Part shown: positions 22,563 to 33,822 of the stretch, one piece after another
Layout of the letters: each line of letters starts with the position of its first letter
Position numbering within the stretch: position 1 is the first letter of the stretch
Origin: Daucus carota subsp. sativus
Lineage: Eukaryota > Streptophyta > Magnoliopsida > Apiales > Apiaceae
DNA length: 64,000 bases
Assembly: GCF_001625215.2 (NCBI RefSeq)
Contig: NC_030389.2
Location: forward strand, 43,327,454-43,391,453
Direction: 5' to 3'
The notes under the pieces: generated by a model
Told to the model about the DNA's origin: nothing
The model's input: only the letters and a program-made list of their open reading frames with translations
The model's database searches: none
Made by a program: the position numbers and the translations under genes

Positions 22563-23078
22563 ATGTCTTCTCCAGCTCCACAATTCATTTTCAGCAACTA
22601 TTCTACGCAACTTAATGTTGCATTCATCAACATAACACCCTCACAAGCACGCGAAAATGGCAACCATGCTATTGTTGGCATTTTCGGAATAGCTCTTTCA
22701 GTCCTCCTCACAGCCTTGCAACTCAAGTACCAAGCAGGAACCGATTCTGCATTCCAGGATCACCCTATAGCGATGGCGATCGCTATAGCCAGTTTCCTTC
22801 TTTTCTGCTTGGTATGCGACTTGGAACAATACTTTGGCTCCACTCGTCGTAACTCAGCTTTTGCAATAGTATTGCATCACTTGCTCAGATTGCTTGGTTT
22901 CCTTTCACTAGCATCGTTGGCCTCTGTCATTTTCTCGACATCCACAAGCTCGACTTCGTCACTCATTTTTTATCTGATTTTCTTATGCTTTTTTGCAGTA
23001 AGGTCAGGTTTGCACTGGATTCAGAATAGAAAGTTAGATAGAAACAGAGGAGCCTGCAATTTTCACAATTTATGTTGA
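22563..23078 (+). CDS. Four-membrane-span protein FTM-1 (unrecognised family)
   Basis: I do not recognise this 171-residue protein. It has a hydrophilic N-terminus (about 38 residues, no signal peptide), then four hydrophobic segments at about residues 39-58, 70-90, 101-125 and 132-148. A short basic tail (WIQNRKLDRNRGACNF) follows. Conserved landmarks across the four copies are QLNVAFINI, LQLKYQAGT, AFQDHP and FCLVCDLEQYF. The start is set by the same MSS/MSP-Q-F opening in all four. A TATATA box lies about 80 bases upstream (near 22484). The stretch agcaaggagagctcaaaact at about 22493 is shared with FTM-4. It is probably a small integral membrane protein; the N-terminus may face the cytosol. 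The tails differ: FTM-2 and FTM-3 are longer. Confidence 0.75.
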   Translation: MSSPAPQFIFSNYSTQLNVAFINITPSQARENGNHAIVGIFGIALSVLLTALQLKYQAGTDSAFQDHPIAMAIAIASFLLFCLVCDLEQYFGSTRRNSAFAIVLHHLLRLLGFLSLASLASVIFSTSTSSTSSLIFYLIFLCFFAVRSGLHWIQNRKLDRNRGACNFHNLC

Positions 23079-24240
23079 AATATAACATAAAATCCATTTG
23101 GGACCTTCCTCTAACACCTTAAAGTTTTAGATGGACTGTTTCTCAACATGGTCGTGATCCACTTGCACCCCCACATTTTGTTTATAGTGACTAATTTGTG
23201 TACCGTAGAGCTTCTGTGAATGTTCTTTAGTCACATCTACTACGCATGAATCGGACCATGGAAGCACTGAATTTGGGATCAGAAGAATGGATGATTGAAT
23301 GGTGTTTGAATAGTTGTAAAATAAATTGAAGCATAACAGAGTTGTTCTTTCGCCATGAGCAGGAGTTCAAAATTGTTATTTGAGGCTTTACTATTACCCT
23401 AATTCTCTTATGTTTATGTGGAAGAGTTAAATGTAGAAATCTGAACCTGTATTTTGTGTCTCTGGCCGTACACAAACTATATAAACAATAAATTTCTAGA
23501 TTCGTTCCTAAACTTAAACATGATTATTTATAATAATATATATGACAAAATTATAGAAAAAATGCTTGATATACATAACTATGTACAAAATTTTGAACAT
23601 GTGGTGGGTTTTAATTGGAATGACCGCATGGATTTACATTAACCATCCCAATCAAAACTCACCACCCCACCACATCAACTATCAACTGTCACATCATCAT
23701 TATGTACAAATTTTCCGTACACAACTATGTGCACGTAACACTACTCAAATAATCAATAAGGTGTTCCTATCTCAGCACCCGACAACTGATCCTTTGAACT
23801 TTGAACCTTTTAAGTCCATGAATCGAACCGTATCGAATCACATGTGCTCATCCTTAGTGGCTATTCAAAGTTTTTATATTCGTCATTTGAAGTCTTGAAC
23901 CTTTTAAGCAAGACATGTTGCTTTTTGAACACCAGAACACCTTTTGTTGGTGTTAAGGTGTAGTGAATCTTTTCCATCAAAATTTTGACCTGTTCTGTAT
24001 CACTGTATGACATAAAAATTAAGGTCTTTGAACTGTTTTCTTTTAATAAAGCTCCTTTATTTGTTGTTTTGTCTTCCGAGAAAAAGAGTCACCTTAGGTC
24101 ATGCATGACCTCCGGTAGAACTTTTCCTTTAGAAAAATCCCTAATCAGGACAAATTGGATTATAAATATTTGAATATGAGGATTGTCAATTTTTACTCTG
24201 TGTTAAATACTTGATAAATAAATAATTTTGATGATATTTA
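23079..24240. other. FTM-1 3' flank, no gene
   Basis: 23080-23460 is homologous to the DNA after FTM-4 and lacks the MITEs found there, so it provides empty sites at about 23120 and 23393. The remainder holds no readable protein. Confidence 0.5.
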
Positions 24241-24710
24241 GGTACTGTTTGGAAACATGGATTTCATTTGAAATGTAGGATTTCAAATCCAGAATTTGAA
24301 ATCCAGAATTTGAAATCCAAATCCATTGTTTGGGAATATTAGAATTTCAAATCCTGGATTTGAAATCCAAATCCACTGTTTGGGATATCTTAGTATTTCA
24401 AAAGCTGAATTTGAAATTTAAACAAATTTTTACGTAAAAACTTAATCATAACTCCAAATTTAATCACAAATGCGTACTTGAATATTTATCTAAATAATAT
24501 TTTGAAGTTGGCGATACATGAAGATAGATATTTAATCTCATTCAAAATTACAAATAAAGTCTAAGATAAAATTCAAACAAAAATACAAAAACTTCACAGA
24601 GACATGTATAATTGATCAAACAAAAATACCAAATTCAAGAATCTCAACCTTAACACAAAAATGCTAATCAAGCACTGATAACTATACTGCAGAAACCTGA
24701 AATTATATCT

Positions 24711-24860
24711 GAAATGCTAGCACAATCCGGCGTTACTCACACTACACGCTAGCACAATGGCTTGTTCACCAAATCTCCGGCATTACTCACACTACACGCT
24801 AGCACAATGGCTTGTTCACCAAATCTCCGGCATTACTCACACTACACGCTAGCACAATCC
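24711..24860 (-). repeat. 50-bp tandem repeat, nearly three copies
   Basis: The unit cggcattactcacactacac... starts at 24728, 24778 and 24828. The third copy is the 3' end of the BAHD-like reading frame, so the repeat grew out of captured coding sequence. Confidence 0.85.
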
Positions 24861-25236
24861 CGTTCCCAAAATAGCCCTTCGGCAAGGGAGGATTCACCAA
24901 TCTTGATCTTCCGTCAACAACAAATAATAGCTTGAGTTGTTGGTCTGGTTTCATCTGAAGAGCTTCAGTTCTTGCCCGCCACACCAAGGCCGTGAGGGCC
25001 ACAAATGTGGAGCAGTTCTTGATGGTCCCGTCTTCCATGATCAACTTCTTTAACCTCATTAGCTTCTCTTGATCGAAGTTGAATGCTTTGTAAACCATCT
25101 CAGATTCTCTTATAACAAGTCCAACACCTTCTGTGTTCTTCTTGTCACCATCAGGCTTAAAACAATACACTGTCTGAATTATTGAAGCAATATTCTGATC
25201 GAGATTCGACAAGTAATAGTATTCTGGAATGTGCAT
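24799..25236 (-). pseudogene. Captured BAHD acyltransferase fragment
   Basis: BAHD enzymes transfer acyl groups from CoA thioesters to alcohols or amines. The minus strand reads [20 protein letters not shown] and later [40 protein letters not shown] and [18 protein letters not shown]. This corresponds to the N-terminal strand and the middle of the protein, with the HXXXD catalytic region between them missing. The best resemblance is to the hydroxycinnamoyl/feruloyl transferase branch. A plausible first exon with ATG (MLLASSAGKSSSDSG) and donor lies at 25480-25436 on the same strand. It could be transcribed as a chimera but cannot be an active enzyme. Confidence 0.75.
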
Positions 25237-25665
25237 AAAGACTTTAGCATGAGGAAAAAGACTGAGAAAGCAGAAAGATTAAAACATGGAGCAAGTATAG
25301 GAGTTTCCATCTTTCATAAATTTCCAAGATTTTGATAAAAACAAAAACCCAATAAACAGTTTCGAATTACAAGTTAATATCACAATCAAAATTCAGAAAA
25401 GATTCTACCTTATCTTTGAACAAAAAAGTATACCTGAATCAGATGATGACTTCCCAGCAGAAGAGGCCAGTAACATTCTGATTCAAGTGTTTAGGATCAA
25501 GTACACCAGACCCTCACACTTTAGATTATGAGCTGTATGTATGTAAATAAATAGAAAGAATGCTGGCATTTCTCAATCAAATGAATCCATTATAAATGCA
25601 AGCGAAAATCGTGCTGCACTTTAACATGACAACCCACAGAACCACATAGAAAAAATGTATAAAAG

Positions 25666-25875
25666 TCATAGAACTCCAGTCCCTCCTACTAGATATTCTT
25701 CAAACATTGTTTTGGCAAGTTGATCTCTAAATTCAGTCCACTCATTGGTAGATCGAGCAGTTGAGATGAAATCCTCTTCTTTATCTTCCACATCAATTGC
25801 TTCCATAGCTTCTAGCTCTTCTTCAACCTCTTGCATATATGTTGTTTCTTCCATGTTTTCACAGATTATATACAC
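25666..25875 (-). pseudogene. C-terminal tail of a PIF/Harbinger-type transposase
   Basis: An acidic stretch (VEEELEAMEAIDVEDKEED) is followed by NEWTEFRDQLAKTMFEEYL. An acidic linker then a DEW..FR..LA..MF motif is how many plant PIF/Harbinger transposases end. The DDE catalytic core is absent. The open frame begins within captured or unrelated sequence. Identification rests on this one motif. Confidence 0.5.
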
Positions 25876-26226
25876 AAATTTAAAATTTTAAAATGAGAGC
25901 AGAAATTTAAAATGACAACTACACAGATTATATACACAAAGTTAAACCCTAATCACAAAAATGAGAGCAGTGAAATCATAAATCATAGGCAGACACATAG
26001 GCAGACTTCTAAAAATTATTCAATTCACTTTCACAGGTTTTTTATTAAATCATAAATCTTTAAGCACAAAGTCGCAACAGAAATACCACAGGTCTCAACA
26101 TATTATTTATAATATAAGTCTAAATTATATACTTAGAAAAAACTTCAAATTCAGGAAGAAGGTTACAAAACGACCTAATTATACAGTTCTAGATTTAGAA
26201 TTCAAAACATCTGCATATAATACAGG

Positions 26227-26452
26227 CATCTGATGGGCGAAGCCCTGGGGTCTTTGCCAGCCAAGGATCTTAAAGGCCTGGAAACTAAACTACAGAATGG
26301 ACTTTGCAGAGTCCGCTCCAAAAAGGTCCTTATACATTCATAGAATATGCTGATTATTTCCTAATAAGAATTACTTGTTGAAGTACTGATTCAGAATATA
26401 TAAACTGCAAAATGAACTTCTATTTGCTGAAATCGAATTCATGCGGAAGAGG
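26227..26452 (+). pseudogene. Captured exons of an AGAMOUS-like MADS-box gene
   Basis: MIKC-type MADS proteins control floral organ identity; the K domain mediates their dimerisation. Exon 26227-26325 reads HLMGEALGSLPAKDLKGLET then KLQNGLCRVRSKK. A second exon of exactly 42 bp (26411-26452) reads NELLFAEIEFMRKR. Both belong to the K domain, and 42 bp is the standard length of the next MIKC exon. The intron is retained, so the capture was genomic. The acceptor of the second exon is mutated (CAA instead of CAG). No MADS domain is present. Confidence 0.75.
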
Positions 26453-26638
26453 GTTAGTGCTCATTTAATTAGTATATATTTCTCTATATTATTCCTTCAT
26501 TTATTTCCAAAGTGCTCTTTATTTATGAGACTAAAGGTAAGGTTTGCGTGTACTGAGACTCCTTGGATTGTAACTAGTTCTATAGCTCAAATTCCTAATT
26601 AAACTGACCAAAAGCACAACTTTCATGTTTCTAGATTT

Positions 26639-26771
26639 GCCAGTATTGGATTGTATTCGAAACGGAAGGGTCTTTGGAATGGCAGGACTGGAAGGAAGAT
26701 GTAATTGCTCTGGAGATGCGAAGCTTTAGTCGTTTTGCCATTACGCAAACACTTAAGCTAGCAGTGAAATG
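26639..26771 (+). other. Unidentified open stretch inside the PIF-like element
   Basis: The frame CQYWIVFETEGSLEWQDWKE... runs from a CAG-like acceptor to a stop at about 26771. Its composition looks protein-like, and it may be another captured exon. I do not recognise the family. Confidence 0.25.
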
Positions 26772-27211
26772 ATAATTGAGAGGGGTCTATATAACATGGA
26801 GAGATGGACGTATTTATGTGAATACAGTGTATGTTACAGTAGCAGATAGTCTGAGCGAAATGTGTACAAATCGGAAATGTGTACCCGAAATATTATATCG
26901 AGGCACGCACCTAGTGAGTAGGCTATAATTGAGAATCATTACTCCTCAACTAATTCAAATTTTTACAATATATAACACCCAAACCTGATTTTACCTCGTC
27001 TACTGTATAGGCAACAGATTAGGTCTTTGTGATAGAATTCAAATCACCTGCCATCTAGCAGTTCTGGACAATATACATATACACACAGATTATATACAGA
27101 AGGTTAAACCCTAATTACAAAAATCAGAGCACTGAAATCAATTACACGCACATATATACATATAAATATCAAATTAAGCAACAAATTGATAACAATATAA
27201 TCCAATACTGG

Positions 27212-27361
27212 CAAGAGAGACAAGGAGAAAGAGAGATACAGAGAGGGCGATAGGAAGAGAGAGAGAGGGGGAGAGAGAGGGAGAGAGAGAGAGGCAGAAA
27301 GGGAGCGAGAGGGAGCGAGAGGGAGAGGGAGAGGGAGAGAGAGAGGTGGAGAGAGGGAGAA
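27212..27361 (+). repeat. GA-rich microsatellite
   Basis: About 150 bases of irregular GAGAGG and GGGAGA units. The opposite strand yields Ser/Leu/Pro-rich open frames that are artefacts. It lies near the right end of the PIF-like element. Confidence 0.9.
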
Positions 27362-28030
27362 TTGCACCTTCGGAGACGGAAGGATGGCCGGAGCGAGCAG
27401 CAGCGTGAAAGCAGGGGAGAAGAGGAGCGAGCAGCAGAGTGGATCGGGAAGGAGGAGCTGGAGTGTGCGTTTAGTTTTTTTATTTCAAATGACATGTTTT
27501 GGAATGGCATTTCAAATTATTCTATTTTGACTTGTGTTTAAGTTTGGATGGAATTGAACAAATCCAAATTCTGAATTTTTAAAATTTGCCAAACAAGAGA
27601 TTTGCACAAATCTTGGATTTGAAATCAAATCCATGTTACCAAACAGGGCATTAAGTTATTCGGACTTGGTTAAAAGTGTTCAACGTGTCTGAATGTCACT
27701 AATAATTTGAAGATTTTACAATTTTTTACATCCAAAATATATAATAGAATATCTTTATCAATGTATGCTTAGGGTATTTAGTGTCGGACACGGTACTCAA
27801 TCCCAAATAAAGAGTCTAGCTAAGACAGGATATTCATATATTTGAGTTGCACCCCTTTTTGGGTTAATTTGTCCTTGAGAAATAAGAAAAGAAATTCCAT
27901 GCACATTGTGCAATGTTGCATTATTCTGCATAAATTAGTATGTAGGACAAAGATGTCATGCTGGTGAACCTTTTACATTGCTAGGCCGAAAGGTCGCACT
28001 TTAGAACAAGTCCAAATGTTCTGATACTCC

Positions 28031-28037
28031 TATAAAA
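28031..28037 (+). promoter_or_regulatory. Candidate TATA box of NLP-D
   Basis: TATAAAA lies about 68 bases before the NLP-D start codon, in a region otherwise without gene features. Confidence 0.5.
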
Positions 28038-28098
28038 CTCTATATCAAGAAGAGTTGCAGAATCTCCAAATCAATTTCTTTTGGCTCTGCAAAGCATT

Positions 28099-30923
28099 AT
28101 GATCATCAATTTTGGTCATGATGAGGTAACTGCTAATGATGCGGCTACAAGGAACATACTGATTCAGTTCTGGGAAGCAAGCACCGAGGCTACTGAAGGG
28201 GGGCGAAGATACTGTGAGCTTACCATACCAGAAAATTCATTTGAAATTCTTCCATATGAAGTCGGAGGCCTATCATTGTACCGGATGCACTCCATTTCTT
28301 GTACTCATAGAATACAACTTGATGATGAAGAAGATGACTACATAATACAGAGTAAGCAGCAAGAGGGAGTAATTAGTCGCGTATTCAGGTATAAAAGGCC
28401 TGAGATGACTCCTCACATATCTTTTTACTCTTTACATGAATACCCACATAGAGAGTTTGCTTTAAGTTGTGGGATTCAGCCTTCTTTGTGTTTCCCTCTA
28501 TTTAAAACTGCTGATTGTTCTGGCCACCCCCGGGGTGTTGTTGAACTTGTCTCCACTTGTGAGCAAGACCTTGAAAACTTCAAGCAGTATTTCGAGTCAT
28601 GCTTCTTTGTACAGGTGTGTGATTCAATCCATTTCCTCCTTTGTGTTTGAAGCAATGTAATATTCTTCATTACATGCCAATTTCATTCTTTACTTGCAGA
28701 AAATGAGGATGTATACATCAAGAGACTATATATTATTCAAGTTTTTAAGAAAAAATGTAAGTAAGACTTTGACATGAAAAGCTTTTAGTACACTTCAAAT
28801 ATGTTCAGACAATTGTTTGACTACATATATATACTTTTTGTATCAGGACCTAAATCCTGCACTCTGGCAAATGGACCATGTCTTGACACTGGTGTGTCAA
28901 AAATTCCCTTTGCATCTTGCTCAATTCTGGGTCCTGACCAACCCTAAATTAGGAGCCCTCAGCGTAATGTCTCAGAAAAGTAATCTAGATTCCGAAGAGT
29001 TGGCACCCTTGTGTAGGTTCAAAGATGCTTGTTTGCAGACGCACTTGAACATAGGTGAAGGCCTTGTTGGCAAAACATGTCTATTCCGTAAATCCTTTTC
29101 TTGCAGGAATATTAAAAAATTCAACATTACTAACTACCCCTTGGCACACTATGCACGAAGCTGTGTATCAATTGCTTGTTTTACAATATTCTTGCGTAGC
29201 TTTTTCCCACCATTTGGAGAATGTGTACTAGAGTTCTTTCTGCCTTCTCAAGAACTGTCTAATTATTACCCTCAAACCATGTCGAACTCTCTATTGACAA
29301 CAGTGAAGGAGCATCTTCCATATTATACATTTGATTTAGGAGAAGAATTGGGAGAAGTGCCAACATTAGAAGTTATCAACTCTTCTTCAACCAGGGAAAT
29401 ATTTAAACGAACACACAAGAATGCTGTTGCAGTAATCAATTGTTAGTCCTTTTACCTATTTGTTTAGCTCGACATGTTCCAGCCTTCTTCTGTTTTTTAT
29501 TTGGTAAATATATCAGCCCAACTAATTATTTTGTTGCTTTGCAGTAGATGAATTGGAAGAATCATCTGTTAAGCTGATAGAACCTCAGTCTCTCACTCCC
29601 AAACCTAATAGGTCTAAAGAAATTATTGATGAGGCAAACACTATGGAGATCAATCATTTCAGCCTGGAGATTACTCTGGAAGAGGCTATAAGGAACAGAG
29701 AATACACTGTGGCTGCTAGAAGAGGTAATACAACCTCAGTTGTGCAGGAAAAACTTCAAAGTGCATACTTTACCAAATATACAAGTCCTTGTAAAATTTA
29801 TAAATTTTTTGCACTCCACCAAAATGGAAGACGGATTTTTGTTTTCTTGGTGGATTCACAGTAGATGAACTGCTCGAAGACGTTGGACATGATAAGACAA
29901 CTGCAGTGGGTTCTAGTTCACAAACCAGGATATCACTACCTCATCAAGAAGTCGAAGAAGAAAAACTGACAGCCGATACTTCAGTTCAGAAACTGATCCT
30001 GACAGAAGATGTCTTCCGAATAAAAAACAAAGGGATTATTGTGGGAGCAGAAAATGTTGATAGACCAATCCAATTCGTGAGCAAAACAAGCTTACAGGAT
30101 GAATTAGAAACAGAGAAACAAGCAGAAAAGAAATTCAGTTATGAGAGTCTTAGTCAGCATTTTGGAAGGCCACTAGACGATGTAGCAAAGAGATTTGGGA
30201 GTAAGTTCCCTTCTACCATGCTTATTTTAGTTTATTTGATTCCAAATTTTTTTCCTAAATGACGTGGCAGACCTATGACTAATTTTAATTGGATGGTTGT
30301 TGTGCGTACAAGATCCCATATTATTATTACTGTGAGTTGAACCAATCAAACATTGTCAACTAGATTTGGAAACACTTTTTGGTACCTAGCATTTCCTTTT
30401 TTAAATACAATATCTAATCTCAATTTTCACTATCTTAGTCAGTCGATCTACATTTAAACGCAAATGTAGAGATCTTGGTATCAAAAGATGGCAATATGGA
30501 AGGAGAAGTACGGATGACAATGTTTCCTCCAAGCTCAGAGAAAGATTGAATGCCAAGGAACCGAGTAAAAGAAGATATACTTGTTCAGGCATTTCTTCCG
30601 TGCAGGATAAATGCCTGAACAAGGTTGCTACTGCAGATAAAAGGCAAGACCCGAAGAAGATGATTGTAGAGGCAACATACTACGATGCTACCATAAGATT
30701 TGAACTACCTGGTTTTACAATTGCAGAATTAGAAGATAATATCAACGAGAGGCTGCACTTGGAGAGGCAAAGTTTCGTCATCAAGTATGAAGATGATGAG
30801 GGTGACTGGATATCAATTGCCTGCGACGAGGACTTGCAGGAATGCGTGGAAATATCAAAATCATCAAACAATACAACAATTAAGATGTCGCTGGATCCAC
30901 GTATTAATCCCCAGGCACAGTGA
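28099..30923 (+). CDS. NIN-like transcription factor NLP-D, full length
   Basis: Inferred exons are 28099-28614, 28700-28756, 28847-29441, 29545-29724, 29862-30200 and 30439-30923. They sum to 724 codons with consistent phases. Residues 1-170 are the first GAF-like region (LSCGIQPSLCFPLF, then GVVELVST). Residues about 192-345 are the second conserved block (LTLVCQKFPLHLAQFW, GEGLVGKTC, YPLAHYARSC, VLEFFLPSQE). RWP-RK is at about 547-586, split by the last intron (LSQHFGRPLDDVAKRFG, then SRSTFKRKCRDLGIKRWQYG). PB1 is at about 637-716 with the acidic motif YEDDEGDWISIACDEDLQEC. NLPs act in the nucleus on nitrate-responsive genes, and PB1 mediates pairing with other NLPs. At about 723 residues it is shorter than typical NLP6/7 proteins (about 900), mainly in the N-terminal half. 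Compared with NLP-H and NLP-I it has an extra exon (29545-29724). Intron 5 holds a MITE. Start and exon 2 limits are inferred. Confidence 0.85.
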
Positions 30924-31900
30924 ATACAGATGTCACCTTGCTCCTAACACTAAAGAAGTCACGGTTCTCTGTCTCCTCTGTCTCCGTATATCAGTACTGT
31001 AATTTCAATCCTGTCTATGTTGTAATTTAACCTACATCAACGTGTAGATGCATTAGTGTTTATCCATCAATCGTCGCAGGTAAATTTGAGTGGAATTCTT
31101 TAGGCGTGGTAAATATTTAGCCGTTTATGATGAAGTGTAATTAACTGATCCGATTTTTTAGTGTGCTGACACACTGACAAACCACTTTTTAAGTGATGAG
31201 GTGGATTTTTATTAATTTTAATCTTATTAATAATCATGACCCTCTCGCTGTCACGCATGCATAAAAATATCCGTTAATCAAAATCTTGAACCTAACTAAA
31301 TAAAGCAGTACACAATAAGAAAAACCATTAAATTAAATTGTGTAATTTATAGTTGGGAATAAATTATACATTACGCTATTTAACAATGGTTTGACACTAA
31401 TGCAGGCCAGCTCATCATTCACGAGTCCTCTAATTTAAATTATATTAAAAATTATTTTTGATTGTTATATCTTGAATATTTTTATTAAATAAGATTATAG
31501 ATAAAAATTTAAAAAATAATAATCCAAACTATCTCTTTTAATACCTTAAATTAAACTAATTGTAAAAATCAAAAAATATGTAAAAGGGACCAGAGAGTAT
31601 ATAGCTTGTCGGTCTTTGGTGGTTTGGCTTTTTCTTGTGTGGTCCTTGCATGAACTGAGAACCTTTTTGAACCCTTTCATTTTTTGTTTTCCATGAACCT
31701 CTTCAAATATATTCAGTAGAAGCAGCTTCTGGCTTTTGCTTTTCTTGACCCGTTTGTGTAACAGCTTCTGCTTCTTTTCCAAATATTTTATTCACTTATT
31801 TACTTCTCACTTCTGCTCCACTTCTCTAGTTTAAGCGAAAAGTCACTTCTTTTAAGCTTACTCAAACGGCCCCTTAGTTAACAGAAACTAGACAGGGACT
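30924..31900. other. NLP-D 3' flank and FTM-2 upstream region
   Basis: After the probable 3'UTR the sequence is AT-rich with no gene. From about 31555 the phrase gaccagagagtatata recurs upstream of FTM-3 (near 36005), marking the start of the duplicated FTM/NLP unit and supplying a TATA-like box. Confidence 0.45.
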
Positions 31901-32030
31901 TGGATGACAGATGCAATACAGTATTTTTCATAAACAAGTATATAAATGTAGGAAAGCTCATGGTACTTCAACAAACCTGCAAATCAACTCTGCCTCTTTT
32001 TTCTTCTTAAGTTACTGTTTCTATTTTCAG

Positions 32031-32619
32031 ATGTCTCCTCACCAATTCATACTCAGCAACTATTCTATGCAACTCAATGTTGCATTCATCAACATAGCCC
32101 CCACACGAGCCCGAGAAAATAATAATCACGCGATTGTTGGCATTTTGGGGATAGCTGTTACAGTCCTCCTCAGCGCCTTGCAACTCAAGTACCAAGCAGG
32201 AACCGGTTCTGCATTCCAGGATCACCCGAGAGCCATGGTTTTCGCTATAGCTAGTTTCCTTGTTTTCTGCTTGGTATGCGACTTGGAACAATACTTTCGC
32301 TCTACTCATAAATAATGCAGCTTTTGCAACAGTACTGCACCACATCCTCAGATTGTTTGGTTTTATTTCACTAGCCTCTTTAGCCTTTGTCATTTTCTCG
32401 CCATCCACAAGCTCAAGGACGTCGCTCATTGTTTATCTGATTTTCCCCGGGTTTTTTTCAGCAAGGTCGGTTATTCACTGGATCCAGAATAGAAATTTAC
32501 GTGGAAACAGAGGAGCCTGCAATTTTGATAATTCACACCCGCACCTTGTGGATAGGGACTATTTGAACTACGTAGATACTCTTCCAGTGTACCGCAGAGC
32601 TCCTGAGAATCTTGTTTAG
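32031..32619 (+). CDS. Four-membrane-span protein FTM-2, frameshifted
   Basis: Same unrecognised family as FTM-1, closest to FTM-3. The ATG at 32031 follows the conserved tctattttcag. The frame is intact through the second hydrophobic segment (FCLVCDLEQYFRSTHK), then hits TAA at 32313-32315. The homologous sequence (AAFATVLHHILRLFGF to the tail YRRAPENLV) continues in the next frame. Comparison with FTM-3 shows one extra A in the run at about 32308-32312. As it stands it would encode a two-span protein of about 94 residues. It is a young pseudogene, or a truncated form if expressed. Confidence 0.75.
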
Positions 32620-33098
32620 TCACTTCTGGTCCCCTAGTTGTTTTTGGTTTACAATTCAGCATGTCAGCTTAAATCAGGGGGCTTTTGGCTCATGATTAAT
32701 GAGCCCGGTTAACAAGAATCAGAACCTCAAACTCATGTGTTGGTATTTGGGTTAACCATTTTGTGGTACGGAATTTTTGAGTTGTAGGCTTTGTCAAGTT
32801 GTAATTACTTTGATTAACTGATACAAATCTTTAGCAGTGCAACGAAATTGAAGATCACATAAACCACAAATATCAAAGTCTTAATTAGTTACTTCCTCCG
32901 TCGCGGTCATTAGTTATCAAATGGGCTGGACACGGAGACCAAACACTGAATAAATAATGTGGAAACATGCCAGTGAATATAATTAAAAATAACATAAGTG
33001 AGAATAATGGTGGGATCCGTCGACAAGCAACTCGTCGCACAAATATGCAATGATCGTGAGATTTCGTTACATTTCCGACGTCCTTGAACCATGTACTT

Positions 33099-33571
33099 CT
33101 ATTGTTTACGATGATTGATCGGAGGCTCAACCAACAACATGATTGATGTTTTCTTCAATGATCGTGAGATTTCGATGCATTTCCGCACGTCCTTGTCACA
33201 AGCGATCAAGATCCAAATGTCCTCATCATCTCGGTACTTAATACTGAAACTCTCCCTCTCCAAGTGCAGCCTCTCGATCACATTATTTTCTAACTCTGCA
33301 ATCCCTGATGAATCAGATAAATCAAACCTTATAGTCACACCATTGAACATTGCCCTTACAGTCACCTCATTCAAGGTTTGGCTTATCTGATCAACAGCAG
33401 GTGCTTTTTCCCCGGGAGGCAAACCCGAATGAAAGTTTTTTCCAGCTTGTTCATCGTCACTTGATCTTCTCCTAAGATTAGATGACATGTTTCCTTTTAT
33501 GCTTTTCTTGCCTCGTCGCCAGTCATTAATACCAAGACCTCTACACTTGCGTTTGAGTGTCGATCGACTAA
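33099..33571 (-). CDS. NLP-E, single RWP-RK/PB1 exon
   Basis: The minus strand reads SRSTLKRKCRGLGINDWRRG, then PB1 (TVRAMYNGVTIRFDL, ERLHLERESFSIKYRDDEDI, ACDKDVRKC) to a stop. An acceptor AG at 33572-33573 shows it is a terminal exon. The RWP-RK signature is altered: the usual RWP becomes DWR, so DNA recognition may be lost, while PB1 looks intact. Upstream the sequence stays homologous to NLP-G only to about 33675, where it abruptly joins plus-strand NLP sequence of the H/I type. No preceding exon remains, so it is a remnant, convergent with FTM-2. Confidence 0.65.
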
Positions 33572-33671
33572 CTAACATATTGAACATTCTAAATAAGATG
33601 CACAGCTATAATAATGGTTCAACAGAAAATAACTTTTTTTTGAATAATGAAAGCTGAAAGAAGTGCAAGAA

Positions 33672-33822
33672 CATAGAAGAGACCGACTCAACCATGAATT
33701 CTTACGAAGAAATTTAGTTTTAGTGTTTCTAACTGTGTAATTTGTTCGGCATTTCTTCACTAGATTAATATGTATGAATTGTACACCTTAATTATCTGTA
33801 CTCGACTACATTGGCTTTGCAG
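33672..33822 (+). pseudogene. Truncated exon 3 end and intron of NLP-F
   Basis: The phrase agaagagaccgactcaac followed by atgaattcttacgaagaa equals the end of exon 3 of NLP-H (EETDSTMNSYEE). About 80 bases, including the exon-intron junction, are deleted before tttagttttagtgtttc. It marks where an NLP copy was broken and fused to NLP-E. Confidence 0.7.

Larger units (their letters stand above)
24241..27650. mobile_element. 3.4-kb PIF/Harbinger-like element carrying host gene pieces
   Basis: The left end ggtactgtttggaaacatgg and the right end ccatgttaccaaacagggca are imperfect inverted repeats (shared CTGTTTGG and ACATGGATTT). They are flanked by TTA on both sides (24238-24240 and 27651-27653). 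A TTA/TAA duplication and a TGTTTGG terminus are hallmarks of PIF/Harbinger. The subterminal regions repeat tttgaaatccaaatcca. Inside are a BAHD acyltransferase piece, a piece resembling the C-terminus of a PIF transposase, and two exons of an AGAMOUS-like MADS gene. It lacks a complete transposase and is non-autonomous. Confidence 0.75.

Noticed and set aside
27104-27510. Ser/Leu/Pro-rich open frames on the minus strand
   Set aside because: Translation of the GA-rich microsatellite, low complexity only.
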